A model generated the notes under the pieces. It worked only from the letters and a program-made list of their open reading frames with translations. It searched no databases and had not been told where the DNA came from. From positions 248,001 through 312,000 of the forward strand of contig LSAX01000005.1 of the NCBI GenBank assembly GCA_001557505.1: 64,000 nt of DNA. Reading direction: 5' to 3'. Below, piece by piece: positions 45,837-57,043 of the stretch. The translations under genes and the position numbers were made by a program. Origin of the DNA: Reticulascus tulasneorum. Lineage: Eukaryota; Ascomycota; Sordariomycetes; Glomerellales; Reticulascaceae. How positions within the stretch are numbered: position 1 is the stretch's first letter; every line of letters starts with the position of its first letter.

Positions 45837-48504
45837 TGGAAATTGTTGTTCCCTCCATTTGCAAACATCCTCAAACGACCTTAAAGCTTCTTTGATTCGC
45901 CCATCTATATCGAGACATTGACCAACAGAAAAACAAAGCGTATACCTCTCTTCTAAACCAAACGATTCGCGCTCTTGTAGCAACTTAAGGGCATGCGGCA
46001 AGTACTCTCTCCACAAGCTGCGATTCGCCCAGTCGCAGGATGGAAAGGCCTGCTCTAGACGCTGTATTGCTTTCTTCGTTGTTTGTGGCAACATGCCTTC
46101 ACTTTCAATCCATATCCGCGTCGCCAAGTGCACGAGTCTATGCATGTCGAATATCGTGCCGTCCCCTCGTCTAACTATGAATGCGTACGCGTATAACGTG
46201 CCTATAGCATGTACCATCTGCTCCTCCGATTCTTGGCCAGGCAGGATAGATTGCGGTATTGCTTTCGGCTCGATGCACGACATAAAAGCCAATAGGTCCG
46301 CGGCAGCGCTATTAGACTTGCGAATTTGGTCAAACGACACCAGCCATGTTGTTGCCACCGCATTTTGCGAGCCTTTATATCGCGTGCTGTCCTGGAATTC
46401 TCGACTCATTGTACCCACTAAGTTCTGTTCTGTGCCTCGAAGCAGTCCCAGATAAGTTGCAATTGATACCTGGTTCCTATTCAAATAGGCTGCCGCTTGC
46501 GTTATCGCCAAAGGAAGGTGAGTGAGCTCTTCCAGAAGCTCTATAGCTGTGGCGTTGTCGCGAGGATAGTCTTTTCTTAGTGAGCTCTCCAAGAAATCCA
46601 TCGCCTCTTGCGGGCTCATCTCATGTAACTCGAGTACATCGTTTCCAACAGTCGACTGCGCTATATCTCGGAAACGTGTCGTGAAAAGGATTTGGCCATT
46701 CTCACTCTGGGGGAGATGATCGCTAAGACTGCAACCGTCCGATGATCCAAAGAGCAGTTCCATGTCGTCGGCGTTATCCACAATAAGAAACCAAGGCCCG
46801 GCCGTGTCCGAGCTTAAATACCGTCGCACCGACTCTTTAGGATCCTCGCCAGGACTCACACTAATCGACAGCTTTCTTGCTATCTCGATATATGCTTGAT
46901 CAAAGCTTGCGTTGCTCAATGCTGGCACCCAGAATACGGAGTGGTCTGGCTTGTTTTCCTTGACCCAATACGCGAACTTGAGAGCAACCTGTGTCTTGCC
47001 AACTCCACCCAGTCCGACAACAGCCGCTCTCTGGCACTCTTGTTCGAAGAACATCTCTTTAAGCGTGTTCAATATCCCGTCCCGCCCTACGAACCGTCTG
47101 TTCTTTGGAAAGGGGATGTAGTGACAAGGCATTGCGCCCCGGCTCGTATGGGTGCGGGCTGAGTTGTTCAGCATCATCTAAAAGTACGTGGATTTGCTAC
47201 CTACTATCTGTGGATGAACTTTGTGTACGTTGCGGCGCCGCAAGTGCCCGGTGAGCTACCCTCTGAAGTCTCCGGAGTGCGTTTTCATAGTCATGATCCC
47301 CACGCCCAAACTTAACCATCTCCGAGTGCGTGCGGTTAATAGCACATACATACTCTGGTCCATTCTCCCAGTGCCGGCAGTGCGTGGCCGAAGGCTTTGT
47401 AACAAGGAATCTGTCCGGCCCATTCGTTTTCCAACTACCGTTTCTTTGCTGTCATCTGTTAGCACCTTTCGCATAAATGACCAGTGAACGCACCCTTTTG
47501 GCTGTTGGTGATTTGAGCGTTTCGTAGAAACAAATAATCTCCGACTCGCCTTCACTACCCAGCGATTTAAGAAACTCTTGCTGCTGGATGCTAAGCATTT
47601 GGGGATTAACGTGCCCGATAGACTCAATTAGAAATCGGTTCGGTCCGTTCCCAGCCATACGGATGAGCGACGTAATATCCATGCCGTCGTGTGGAACTCC
47701 AAAGAAGAGGATTCCATATACCGCTTGAAGAAGTTTCTGGTCATCCTCGTTTTTCGATTTTGACAGCGAGATGAGGGCCTATTATGTGATGAGAACCTGT
47801 AGAACAGTGTCTATAAGAGACATACCTGCTTGATGATAAGCCCCCCTAGGCTGTGGGCGATAAATATGATTCTTCTGGCTTTTGGAGCACCAAGTAACGC
47901 TAGGAGGGAAGTGTGTAAAGAAGTCGCCAGATCTTCGAGATTTTGAAAACTCTTGCTCTTTGCTATTGCCGACTCATAGCCATAGATCATCACTCTCGCG
48001 AACTGGCGATTATCATCTTCTCGCGTTAGGTCATACGGGAGCGAATCCCGCAGCCACATATGCTCTCCATCCTTCTCCTTAAACGAGCCGAAGGCGTGCC
48101 CACCGAGGCCTGGTATTGCGATGACACTGGAATACAAGGATCAGAACAGGTTCTATGCGGCATGGAAGAGCTACTCACTCTATCATATGGTCCTGGGCAG
48201 GAGGCACATATAGAGTAGTGATGCCGTGGAAGCCATAGTCAAGCATTAGATATTGCGGCCGGGCGGGTTGGCTCGATGTCGTGGGAAGAGGAATATCGAA
48301 GGAGCGAGCTGGCTGGAGAGCCTTTAGTTGTGTGGGGTCGTCTTTGAAGAAAACTGTCGTTTCCTGCCACCGTCCGTTGATCTCCGCAGCCAGTGGTGGT
48401 TTGACAGTCGGGTTTGCAGAGCTGTACTGCTCTTCTAGGAAGGCCTGCACACGGCCGATGTCCCAGTCCAGGGGCACCCCACGGACGCGAAATGTTCGGC
48501 CCAT
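44532..48504 (-). CDS. NLR/STAND receptor: SesB-like hydrolase - NB-ARC - TPR repeats
   Basis: Five exons on the minus strand: 48504-48179, 48126-47826, 47778-47494, 47448-47260 and 47177-44532, giving 1248 residues. The N-terminal third is a SesB-like alpha/beta hydrolase: VIAIPGLGGHAFGSF, then the nucleophile motif IAHSLGGLIIKQ, then GVPHDGMD. The NB-ARC part has FVGRDGIL, Walker A GLGGVGKTQVAL, Walker B WFLIVDNADD, ILFTTRFRDIA, the LPLA motif and MHRLVH in the MHD position. The C-terminus is a TPR array (kinesin-light-chain type) of ten 41-42-residue units. This architecture belongs to fungal NLRs, some of which control heterokaryon incompatibility: ligand binding by the repeats, nucleotide-driven oligomerisation, effector activation. 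The last intron (47178-47259, donor GTAGCT) is the least certain; without it an in-frame TAG at 47197-47199 would separate hydrolase and NB-ARC into two proteins. Confidence 0.85.
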
Positions 48505-49432
48505 GGTTGGCTTCTCGTACTTATTCTGAAATCAAGTTCTACAAGATTGTCTACTAAGTAACGACATGGAGGGAAGAAAAGACTTTGATGGTTGATGTCC
48601 AAGAGTGAAGGAGGCGTCGTCGCTTTAACCGCCAGCCTTGCGCGACTGCTTCCCGTTGTCACGATGGAAGCCTCCCCATCACATGACAATCATGCCTGGC
48701 CACCAATAGAAAGACCTCCATTGCGCCATCTGCTATGTTGTCGATTTCGATACATATTGCATCTCGACCGAATGAGTGCGAATGGATACAATCTTACGAG
48801 CAAGCCATCAACACACTGTGGTAAATGGCAAACGGAAGATAATCCGGGAACACAGTTTTGTCACGAGAAATGTCATGAGATCGGACCGGAGCCAAGCCTC
48901 TTGTACAAGTACCTACAATCAGGAACAGCCCAATGTTGGAGCTTGAGGTCGCATTGTTCCTGAGATATATGAATAAGAGTTATCATCGTCGAACGAGATT
49001 ACAAGTATTGTAGGACATAGCGGAAACGCAAAGTATGGGGCAAACAGATCATGACAAGAGCTCGAAAATGCCCATCTTAGGAAGGTAGTTAGCATTATGT
49101 AGGGTGCCTTACATGAATTAAAGGTGTTGTTTCTAAGCTGGCGAACAGCTGGCAGCAGCTGTGACGACTGCTTGATGGGCACTGCTTGAATTAGCCCGTC
49201 TGATTGGCCAACAGCCCTGACCTCGAAATTCTCGGGTGTACCTAGCCAAAGTACCTCGCCATTTTGTCAGACCCAGAGCGAAGTCACCACATCAGCTCCT
49301 CCATCAACCCGACCGTCGAATCCGAATTGCCTCACCAGCACCGCGTCAGCAGAGCATCCCTCAACCCCGATCCCCATGGCGCATTGAGAAGACCCGTTTT
49401 CTCCTCGACATGACCCTGGGGGGAACACAACA
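48505..49432. other. Divergent spacer NLR / COX10
   Basis: 928 bases holding two divergent promoters. No convincing gene. A GTACCTAGCCAAAGTACCT stretch at 49238-49256 belongs to the recurring GGTACCT motif class. Confidence 0.5.
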
Positions 49433-50884
49433 ATGCGGACAGGACGAACCCTCCTCCGCCTCCACATCCTCGATAATGTCTGTCGGCAATGCAGCACCCG
49501 GCTGCTGAGGAGGCCCTTGCAATGCCACTCCATCTCCTTCACGCGGCCGACCACGACGTCAGTCCCCGCCGGCCGGCTGGGGGCCAGCTACTTCCTGGCC
49601 AACAATGCCCAGGAACGGACCAGTGCCAGCGCTCCGGGTAGCCGGAGCGCCTCGGCTTCCACGACGTCCTCGTCTGCGATTCTCTCTGAAGCTACGTCGA
49701 TAGCGAAGAATGACCTCCCACATCGACGCCGCCAAGCAACAAAACGGAGTGCCGCCTCTGCTGCTCCCTCCGATCCTGCTCTCCCTCAAGATGCGTCGTC
49801 TGCATTGACGACTCTCGCCGCGCGACAACCCGCCAACTCCCTTCGGCGGAAGCTCTCTACCCTCCTCTCCCTCTCGAAACCCCGCCTTACCGTCCTCGTG
49901 GTGCTAACGGCAATGGCACCATACGCTCTATATCCCGTTCCCGCCTTCCTCTCCCCCATGGTCACCGAATCCCCATCCCTCAGCCCGTTGACGCTGCTCT
50001 TCCTAACCACCGGCACAGCGCTCTGTTCGGCTTCTGCGAACTCCCTCAATATGCTTTACGAGCCTTCCACAGACGCGAAGATGAGTCGCACTCGGAATCG
50101 GCCGCTGGTGCGAGGGCTTCTCTCCACGCGGGCAGCCGTGCTCTTCGCCGTCATGTCCGCTGGCACCGGCGTAGGCGCTCTATACTTCGGTGTCAATCCC
50201 ACCGTTGCATTCCTTGGCGCCGCGAATATTGTCATATACGCCGGCATGTACACGCCGTTAAAAGCTTTCACAGTGGCAAATACTTGGGTCGGTGCGGTAG
50301 TGGGAGGCATCCCGCCACTGATGGGCTGGGCCGCAGCAGCAGGAGAGAGCGCCACCGGGGATGGATCATGGCGAGAGCTGCTGCTAGCGAGCGACGGGAG
50401 CTCCATCGGCGGCTGGCTGTTTGCCGGGCTACTATTTGCGTGGCAGTTCCCCCACTTCATGGCGCTCTCTTGGCCGATCCGAGAAGAATACAAGGCAGCG
50501 GGTCTACGCATGCTGGCCTGGACCAACCCAGCTCGCAACGGCCGCGTCGCACTGAGATACAGCTTAGTATTCGTGCCGCTTTGTGTGGTAATGTGTGCAG
50601 CTGGTATAACGGAGTGGAGTTTTGCCGCGACGAGTCTCCCCGTCAACGGCTGGTTGGCCTGGCAGGCGGTGCGGTTCTGGAAGTACGAGGGCCACAAGGG
50701 GTCTGCCCGAGGGTTATTCTGGGCCAGTGTGGCGCACTTGCCCATCGTGATGGTATTGGCTCTTTTACAGAAGAAGGGGATGTGGAGCCGGGTATGGACG
50801 AGCGTGATGGGGGAGGACCAGGACGACTGGGAAGACGAGTTGGATGAGATGCCTGTTGTACCAACACCGCCGGGCCGTGCATGA
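49433..50884 (+). CDS. COX10: Protoheme IX farnesyltransferase, mitochondrial
   Basis: A single intronless frame of 483 residues; the first ATG (49433) gives an Arg-rich mitochondrial presequence. After a Ser/Ala-rich linker the polytopic UbiA-type prenyltransferase core starts about residue 140 ([18 protein letters not shown]). The first aspartate-rich motif reads [20 protein letters not shown] at about residue 205; the second conserved loop is [20 protein letters not shown], followed by [17 protein letters not shown] is a further family hallmark. The enzyme farnesylates heme b to heme O in the inner membrane, needed for cytochrome c oxidase assembly. The acidic C-terminal tail ([12 protein letters not shown]) is unlikely to be catalytic. 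Confidence 0.95.
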   Translation: MRTGRTLLRLHILDNVCRQCSTRLLRRPLQCHSISFTRPTTTSVPAGRLGASYFLANNAQERTSASAPGSRSASASTTSSSAILSEATSIAKNDLPHRRRQATKRSAASAAPSDPALPQDASSALTTLAARQPANSLRRKLSTLLSLSKPRLTVLVVLTAMAPYALYPVPAFLSPMVTESPSLSPLTLLFLTTGTALCSASANSLNMLYEPSTDAKMSRTRNRPLVRGLLSTRAAVLFAVMSAGTGVGALYFGVNPTVAFLGAANIVIYAGMYTPLKAFTVANTWVGAVVGGIPPLMGWAAAAGESATGDGSWRELLLASDGSSIGGWLFAGLLFAWQFPHFMALSWPIREEYKAAGLRMLAWTNPARNGRVALRYSLVFVPLCVVMCAAGITEWSFAATSLPVNGWLAWQAVRFWKYEGHKGSARGLFWASVAHLPIVMVLALLQKKGMWSRVWTSVMGEDQDDWEDELDEMPVVPTPPGRA

Positions 50885-51394
50885 TAGAAAGGATGAGATG
50901 ATCTGGGAATAGATGTATACTATTGTATCCCCGATATTCACCGCTGGAGACATTCAATAGACGGACACGTTCGGACGATCCAAATTCAATTCCATTGCAT
51001 TTCCTCTTGCTGAGGACTTTTGTTCAGCCAGACCAGTTTCACCATGGTATCTATAGCTTCTAGTGTACAATTGTATCATGATGTCCACCCCATCCGGCGG
51101 TTGTGCTCAACGACCCTCATTAGGAGGCAAGTCTTTTTTGTCTTGCCTGCAGCTGCCCCGACATGTGATAAAAGGAGTGTTTCCGGTTTCGTCTCCAAAA
51201 TTCGCAGACCCAGTTTGACCATAGCTGGCCGTGTGTTTCCAAACGCCGTGAACGCCCCAGTTTGCCGACTCAATGTGGCAAATGCTGTACCCCAATAAAA
51301 GTAAGGGAAAACTAAACAAAAAAAAAACATGAGGGATGTAATAATCCGCTCGCCCAGTAAAGGATGGTGACAGCTCCTCTTGATCTTGGAAGGA
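50885..51394. other. Convergent spacer COX10 / Myb gene
   Basis: 510 bases between converging stops; an A-run at 51319-51328. Nothing else recognised. Confidence 0.6.
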
Positions 51395-52459
51395 TCACAT
51401 GGCCGATCCACCGCCGCCTACTGGTCGATTAATGATAGCATCGATGCCCATATCGACACTGGGCAATCTCTGCCCATGAGCATGCATATAAGGACTAGGG
51501 GACTGCGAATGGCCCTGCCCATGTCCGGTCGTTGAGTAATTAACGCCCGCTGACGCCGTGGAGGAAACCGAACTCGTATATCCGTGGTGTGGGCCGGAGT
51601 GACCGTATGAGTAGTGGCCCGAATGCATCGGCTGAAGGTGATGAAGAGACGCGTTGCCGTAGCCGTTGGCGCTGCCACCGCTGGCAGAGTGACCGCCGGA
51701 GGATGCCGTTTCAGGACTACTGTAGGACGCGTCTAACTCGTCAACTGGAGTCAACCCGATGCCGCTGATGCCGCTGTCATCGTCATACCCTGGTGGTAGT
51801 GGCTGTCCCGACTCCAGACGCTCGCGTCTTGCTCCGGCGCGAGCTGCGCTTTGCAGGTTCTTCAGTCCGTTGGACATGCACTATGGAGCACTGTTAGCCT
51901 TCTGATCCGGATACGGATGAGGATGCATTCGACATACCTTGGCTTCGACGACGTTCCACTTCTCGCCTGTGCGAGCAGCCAGGCCAGACCATATCTCCTT
52001 TCTCATGCCCATGTACTCTTTCGCCAAGCGCTCGAGCTTGCGGTTGTCCCAGTCATCGGCACCTTTGCGCTCCATCAGCCGCTCGTGTCTCTTCCGACAC
52101 GCGTTCGGCGTCTTGTTGCCAAAGTAGGTCATTTGGATCTGGCCCCAGTTCAAGCCCTGGGCGCGAGCAGCGAGCAAGGTCTGGTCATCTTGCGGGGTCC
52201 AGGCACCCGATGAGGCGCGATGCTGAATAGGAGGGATAGTGACAGTTGGTGCCGGTGCTTGAGCGTACGCCTCATACGTTTGCTGCTGCTGGGCCTGCAT
52301 GGAGCCGGAGGAGGACGGCATCGAGTAGTAGGCGGACTGCGGAATCTGGATCCGCGTGTTGTACATGGATACGGGATTCGCTGCTGGAGCGAGGGATACA
52401 GGCATAGGGTTGCTGTACCGGTTATGGGACGAGCTAGAAGTGCGAGTATGTTTCGGCAT
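51395..52459 (-). CDS. Myb/SANT-domain transcription factor
   Basis: Two exons on the minus strand, 52459-51938 and 51880-51395, giving 335 residues. The intron (57 bases, GTATGT...ATAG) interrupts just after the Myb region. After a Ser/Gln-rich N-terminus of about 90 residues there are two Myb-like modules: SGAWTPQDDQTLLAARAQ with GNKTPNACRKRHERL, then DDWDNRKLERLAKEYM with GEKWNVVEAKCMSNGLKNL. The C-terminal 120 residues are Gly/Ser/His/Tyr-rich and probably disordered. Nuclear DNA binding is expected; the specific target is unknown to me. A very long gene-free region lies upstream, as is seen for highly regulated developmental regulators in these fungi. Confidence 0.82.
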
Positions 52460-55400
52460 GGCTGGCGGGAGGGATATAAAAGAGAGGTCACAAGAAAAGA
52501 TGGCGTCAGACTTGAGATTGGGTATTGAAACGAAGGCGGATTATTGATTAGACTGTCAGACTTGTCTTTGAAAGCGAAATTTTGATTTCCGAGTGGCCTC
52601 GCCTGGAGGTTGGGTTCAGGGGAGGTGTGAGAGTATTGGATGGGATTTTGCTTCTTGATGGAGAACGAAAGTAGATGAGACAACGAGTGGGCGCAACGAA
52701 CTATGAGTAAGGAAACGAGATGACGGGCAGGAAAAAGAAAGGAGAAAAGAAAAGAGATGGAGACAATAGAGGAAAAAAAGGAAAAAGGTCGTGAGAGTTC
52801 AGCGAGAGATGGTTTCCGAGAGCGAAAGTGAAATCATGAGACTGTCGAGAAGACGGGCATTGGAGGTGATTTAAAGCAATATCGCGGCACCCTTCAGAAA
52901 CAAAGAGATCTGGAAGCGCGGTTGCGAAATGAGACTGGGGTCTGCGGATCTGAAACAGGATATCTTGGCTGCAGAGGGGACAGAATGACAGCAGCAGAGG
53001 TTATGAAACCCGCCTGGTGTATCTGAAAGGGCAGACGGCGAGTCGAGCGGCCGTTGATATTGGCTGGACGGTCTGTCGGGATGGGCGTCTGTCTGAGGTT
53101 GGGCGCGTAGGATTGGCCTGGTCCGTAGGGCGGCTACGATCTCTATGGCTGAAGCAGTGGAGAAAGTGTGGACACAAGGACAAGCTCGAGGTGACCTTGA
53201 CCGGCGAGAGATTGGGGGTCAGAGAGGGAGGGGCAATTATAGAAGACTGTTGTTGGGTATGAGTAGCCGCCAGCCTTTTTCCTTCCCCATGATAGACGAG
53301 ACGATGCTCCCGTCTAGTTGGCTTGGGGTCCGAATGGCTTAATATGGGGGAACAAGAGGGAACCTCGGAATCTGCTTGGGTCACCCCTCAGTACGACGGG
53401 ACGGGAGGGTACACGGTGGTAGTGCTCAACCGCTCGAGTTGAATGACATCAAGCGAGAGAGCTACCAAGACAAGGCGCGGCGCGAGGGCGAATGGGATGG
53501 CGGCGGGAGATGAAGCAGGAGAGTTGCATTGCATAAAGCAAACGGAGATGCGCATACAAAGAGACGGGGGCAGGCAGGGCAGGCAGGCAAGCGGGCGGAC
53601 GAGGATAGCAAGAATGGGGTCGAATTCCGCGCGAGAGGGGGGACCAGAGGACAGAGGATGCGCGAAGATCGGCGGAGGAAACCGATGAAGATTTGATTGC
53701 GTGCAGCCAAGAGGGCTCCGGTACCTGACATGGGGAGGGTGGAGAGACAGAAGATCGTACTCATGCAGAGGGGACAAGCAAGGTACGCATGAACCGCTTG
53801 ATTCCAGCTCCCCTCAGGTCCTCAGGTGGTGGTGGGCATGGCAGAGCTCGAGGGGTAGCAGCATGCGCGCTCGCCATGCCCTACCTGGGTAGGTAGGTAC
53901 TGGATTGCGTGTGTGGACAAGTCAGAAAAGGAGTGGTGGTGTTTTGAAACTTCGATCAAAGTCCAAATTGGAAAGTTGGGCGGTTGGATTTGGCGCCTGC
54001 TGCGCGTCTACCTCATTTAGGCGATGCCTGAAATGGACTAGCGGCTCTATTTATGGCGACCTACCAGATGGCCTGCTGCAGCCTTTTCTCCATGTTTAAT
54101 GTTAGCGCTTGGAGATTGCACCCGGGCGGTACCCAACCGCTGTGGTTCCGGGCTAAAGATACTTTGCCAACCCAGCCCAGACAGACACAACACACAAACA
54201 CAGCACCACCACCACCACGCCATGCCATCCTCCCCCCCGTTCGCCTCTTCCAGGCACAGGACAGAACAGAACCAACACTCTAGACATCTCAAACAACCGG
54301 ATCCAGCTTGTCTCTTTGCGGCTCAGCAGCAAAATAGAGTCTCAGGGGTTGCCATGTTGGACCCCTGATTGCCTCCTCTACCCCGGTCAAAGGATCCCAA
54401 GTTCCTTACCGTGTTCGTACGAAACCAACAGACATAGCTGTTGGAAACAAAAACATCAGCCGAGCGCTTACAAGGCGATCGATCTTGCCACGACCTCCCA
54501 TCCCCGCCCGTCGCTCATCCCGTGGTCAGAGCTTCCTCTCGGCCGGCCTGTGGGTGGGCAGACCACCAACCGAACCGCTAACCCTGTGTACGTACACTAG
54601 GGCTCCTACCAACTGCTTACATACCTTACATAGCAGAAGCTTATATCTCTACATACATACCTCACCTTATCCTTATCCTTATCGAGTGGATCTTCGCAGG
54701 CAATCAGATGTTTGGGCCAATGCTGGAGAAGACAAGACGCAGGAGAAGCTTCATTGGCTACGAGCACTTCCACAGGCTTCAGGGAGGTCCTGAGCGGGGC
54801 TCACACTGTATGCCATAGTGCTCTTTGAGCCTGTAGGCTCCCCGACCCGCCTAAATGCGAACGAATATGGCCTCAAATCTGCCTCCTTGATGATCTCTGG
54901 TAGCTCGACGAAATACAGTGTCTACTATTATATCATCATGAGTCCTGAACCACCTGGCCTATAGTTAACAAGCCACCTTATAGTTACCTGTGGTGCTCAC
55001 TGTGTCGGAGGCATTTGCAGTGTGTATCACCAAGGCATATAGGTGTCTACGTTCGACCTACGATGCTCCGAGAAGCTGCATAACTTCCATTCCCGCGAAA
55101 AAAGAATCGGAGCAGAAATGCAATGCTCGAAACTCGGGATCCCTCTTTATTCCCCCGTATTTGGTCAATATATACTCGTTTGCAATTTCCAGCTCATATG
55201 ACATATCTCTATTCAACAACCCAATTGTCCTTTCGGACTGTGAACCATCGTTACATCTGGCACGAGACAATATCGCCATTAGCAGAAGAGGGTTTCTCTA
55301 ATCCGTAATTAGTGCCTAGCCTCAGTGCCAGAGCAATTTCGCAGCCGCATCTCATGCAGGCGCCACATCTCTTGGGCCTGTCTAGCCTGGTCGGCAGTTC

Positions 55401-57043
55401 CACAGGGTCTTAATGTCCGAGGCTTGTATGACGGCACATGTCGAGCTTCTTTTCGTCTTTGTTTTGCTCCGACTGCTGCATCGCGAGATGTGAGCCACGG
55501 TCGCAGCAAGGAATATGTCATTGGCGAGTGTCTCAGCTCTGTGGCTTTTCTCGGTGGCATAGGCCCGGCGGCTCAGTTCCGACGGTCGCACGAGATCTGA
55601 CATTGACTCGTCGCTCCTCTGAAGTCAATGAACGAATCCTCTTTACCACGACGATGCGCGCTGCCATGCGGTCATCCGACTAGTAGACAACCTACACGGC
55701 CTCAAACTGGGTGCATCGCATCGCAGGAGTTCAGCCAGCTCGGGTCAACTCCCAGCAAAAGGAGCACTACAACGCTATACTTTACAGTGAGAGTCAGAGA
55801 GGAATCAGCCTGGGGAGGACAAACGCATCCTCCGTAGCGGTTGAGATAACAAGCGACTCCCGTAAGGATGTCTTCGGCCGTCCATACATCTCTCAGTGTG
55901 CTGCCAAACGGCTCCAACGGCTCTGTAGAGTGAGTGGCTTTCCTCCCGGCCAACGAGGTGAACACCAAGTCGATAACCGACGAAAAAGGCCCGATACTAA
56001 CAACGCCTCATGGGGGAGGGGGACGTAAATCTTCCTTATGATCTGCCCACTCCAGAGACAGTCGGGCCAATGGTCTCACGCGTGGTCGAAGCTTCAAGGT
56101 CGAGAGAAGAGCGGGCATATTCAGGCTAAATCCAGAATCCCCCCCCCATTACTACCTGTGCTTATGGGTCCTGGCCATCTGTGGCACCCCATTGACGAAT
56201 CGCCAGCTTTCTTCCCCAGCTTTTTGCCCAGCGCCATGAGATCGGCACTATCAGCTTGGCAACGCCTTCCGTCCTCTTTGTCTCCGTAGCCCGCTTGGCC
56301 GCCCCCCGCAGAAATTCCACGAGAGGCGTCAAAAGACAACGACACACTGGGCTTGAGGGCTTGAGAGCTTCTCGAGATCTTTGCTAAAGAAGCCGACGGC
56401 CGATCGGGTACTGAAGTAGCCGTGCTCACATGAAAGAGCCATCCCGATGCTAGACATGATCAGCAAAGTCTGCGCGCCCCGTTGTTTGTCAGCTTCCCAG
56501 CCCAGGGTGCTTGCCCCCATGCTCGGATGTTTCCCCAGTTCCCTGATCCAAAAGCATCACCATGCTACCACAGCTAGTTGGGTAAAGCTCTGTCACCGTT
56601 CATCCGGAACAAGGTAACACAGAGCTTGAGAACTGCATGGCAATTTATCCCTCACCCCTGGCCGTGCTGTCCCTTTGGGCCATCTCACTACCTTAATTGA
56701 CACGGGCTCTACTACCGATGCTGCAGCATCGCTCAATCTGATTTGTGCGGAAGATCGTGATTTGGGCCCAAATATGGGGCAATCCTCTCCGCCATGTGTC
56801 ACGCACCGTTTGTGCGAACCTCGCATACTTCGGTTCCCGGGCGAATACCGCCCAGGTTATTTAACCAGAGGAGACCCTGCTTATGTCCTCTGGTCCTGGA
56901 GAAAACGAGAAGCTGTTTCCTTGGCCGCGTTTTCTCTTCTTGCTTCATACGCGCCGGTCAATCTTGTGATAACTTGGAGCTTGTCCTCCTGTCTTGCGAA
57001 TCCGTGATATCCATACCCAGTTACCCACCACGTCGCTTTCAAC
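52460..57043. other. 4.6-kb gene-poor region between Myb factor and sugar transporter
   Basis: No convincing gene in 4.58 kb on either strand. The part 52700-53700 is purine-rich (long AG/GA stretches on the plus strand), consistent with a pyrimidine-rich leader or promoter of the minus-strand Myb gene. A GGTAGGTA motif is at 53888-53899, three CTTATC repeats at 54666-54683, a C-run at 56140-56147. Nearest the transporter, a TTATTTAA element lies at 56857-56864, about 180 bases before its start. Confidence 0.5.
54666..54683 (-). promoter_or_regulatory. Triple GATA motif
   Basis: Three CTTATC units in tandem, which on the minus strand read as three GATAAG cores. One is a strict HGATAR match (CGATAA) and the others have G before GATA. 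It is isolated in a gene-poor region, so function is uncertain. Confidence 0.25.

Noticed and set aside
56855..56866. GGTTATTTAACC upstream of the sugar transporter, resembling quinate-operator half-sites
   Set aside because: Total length is 12 rather than 16 bases, so the half-site spacing does not fit; a TATA-like role is simpler.
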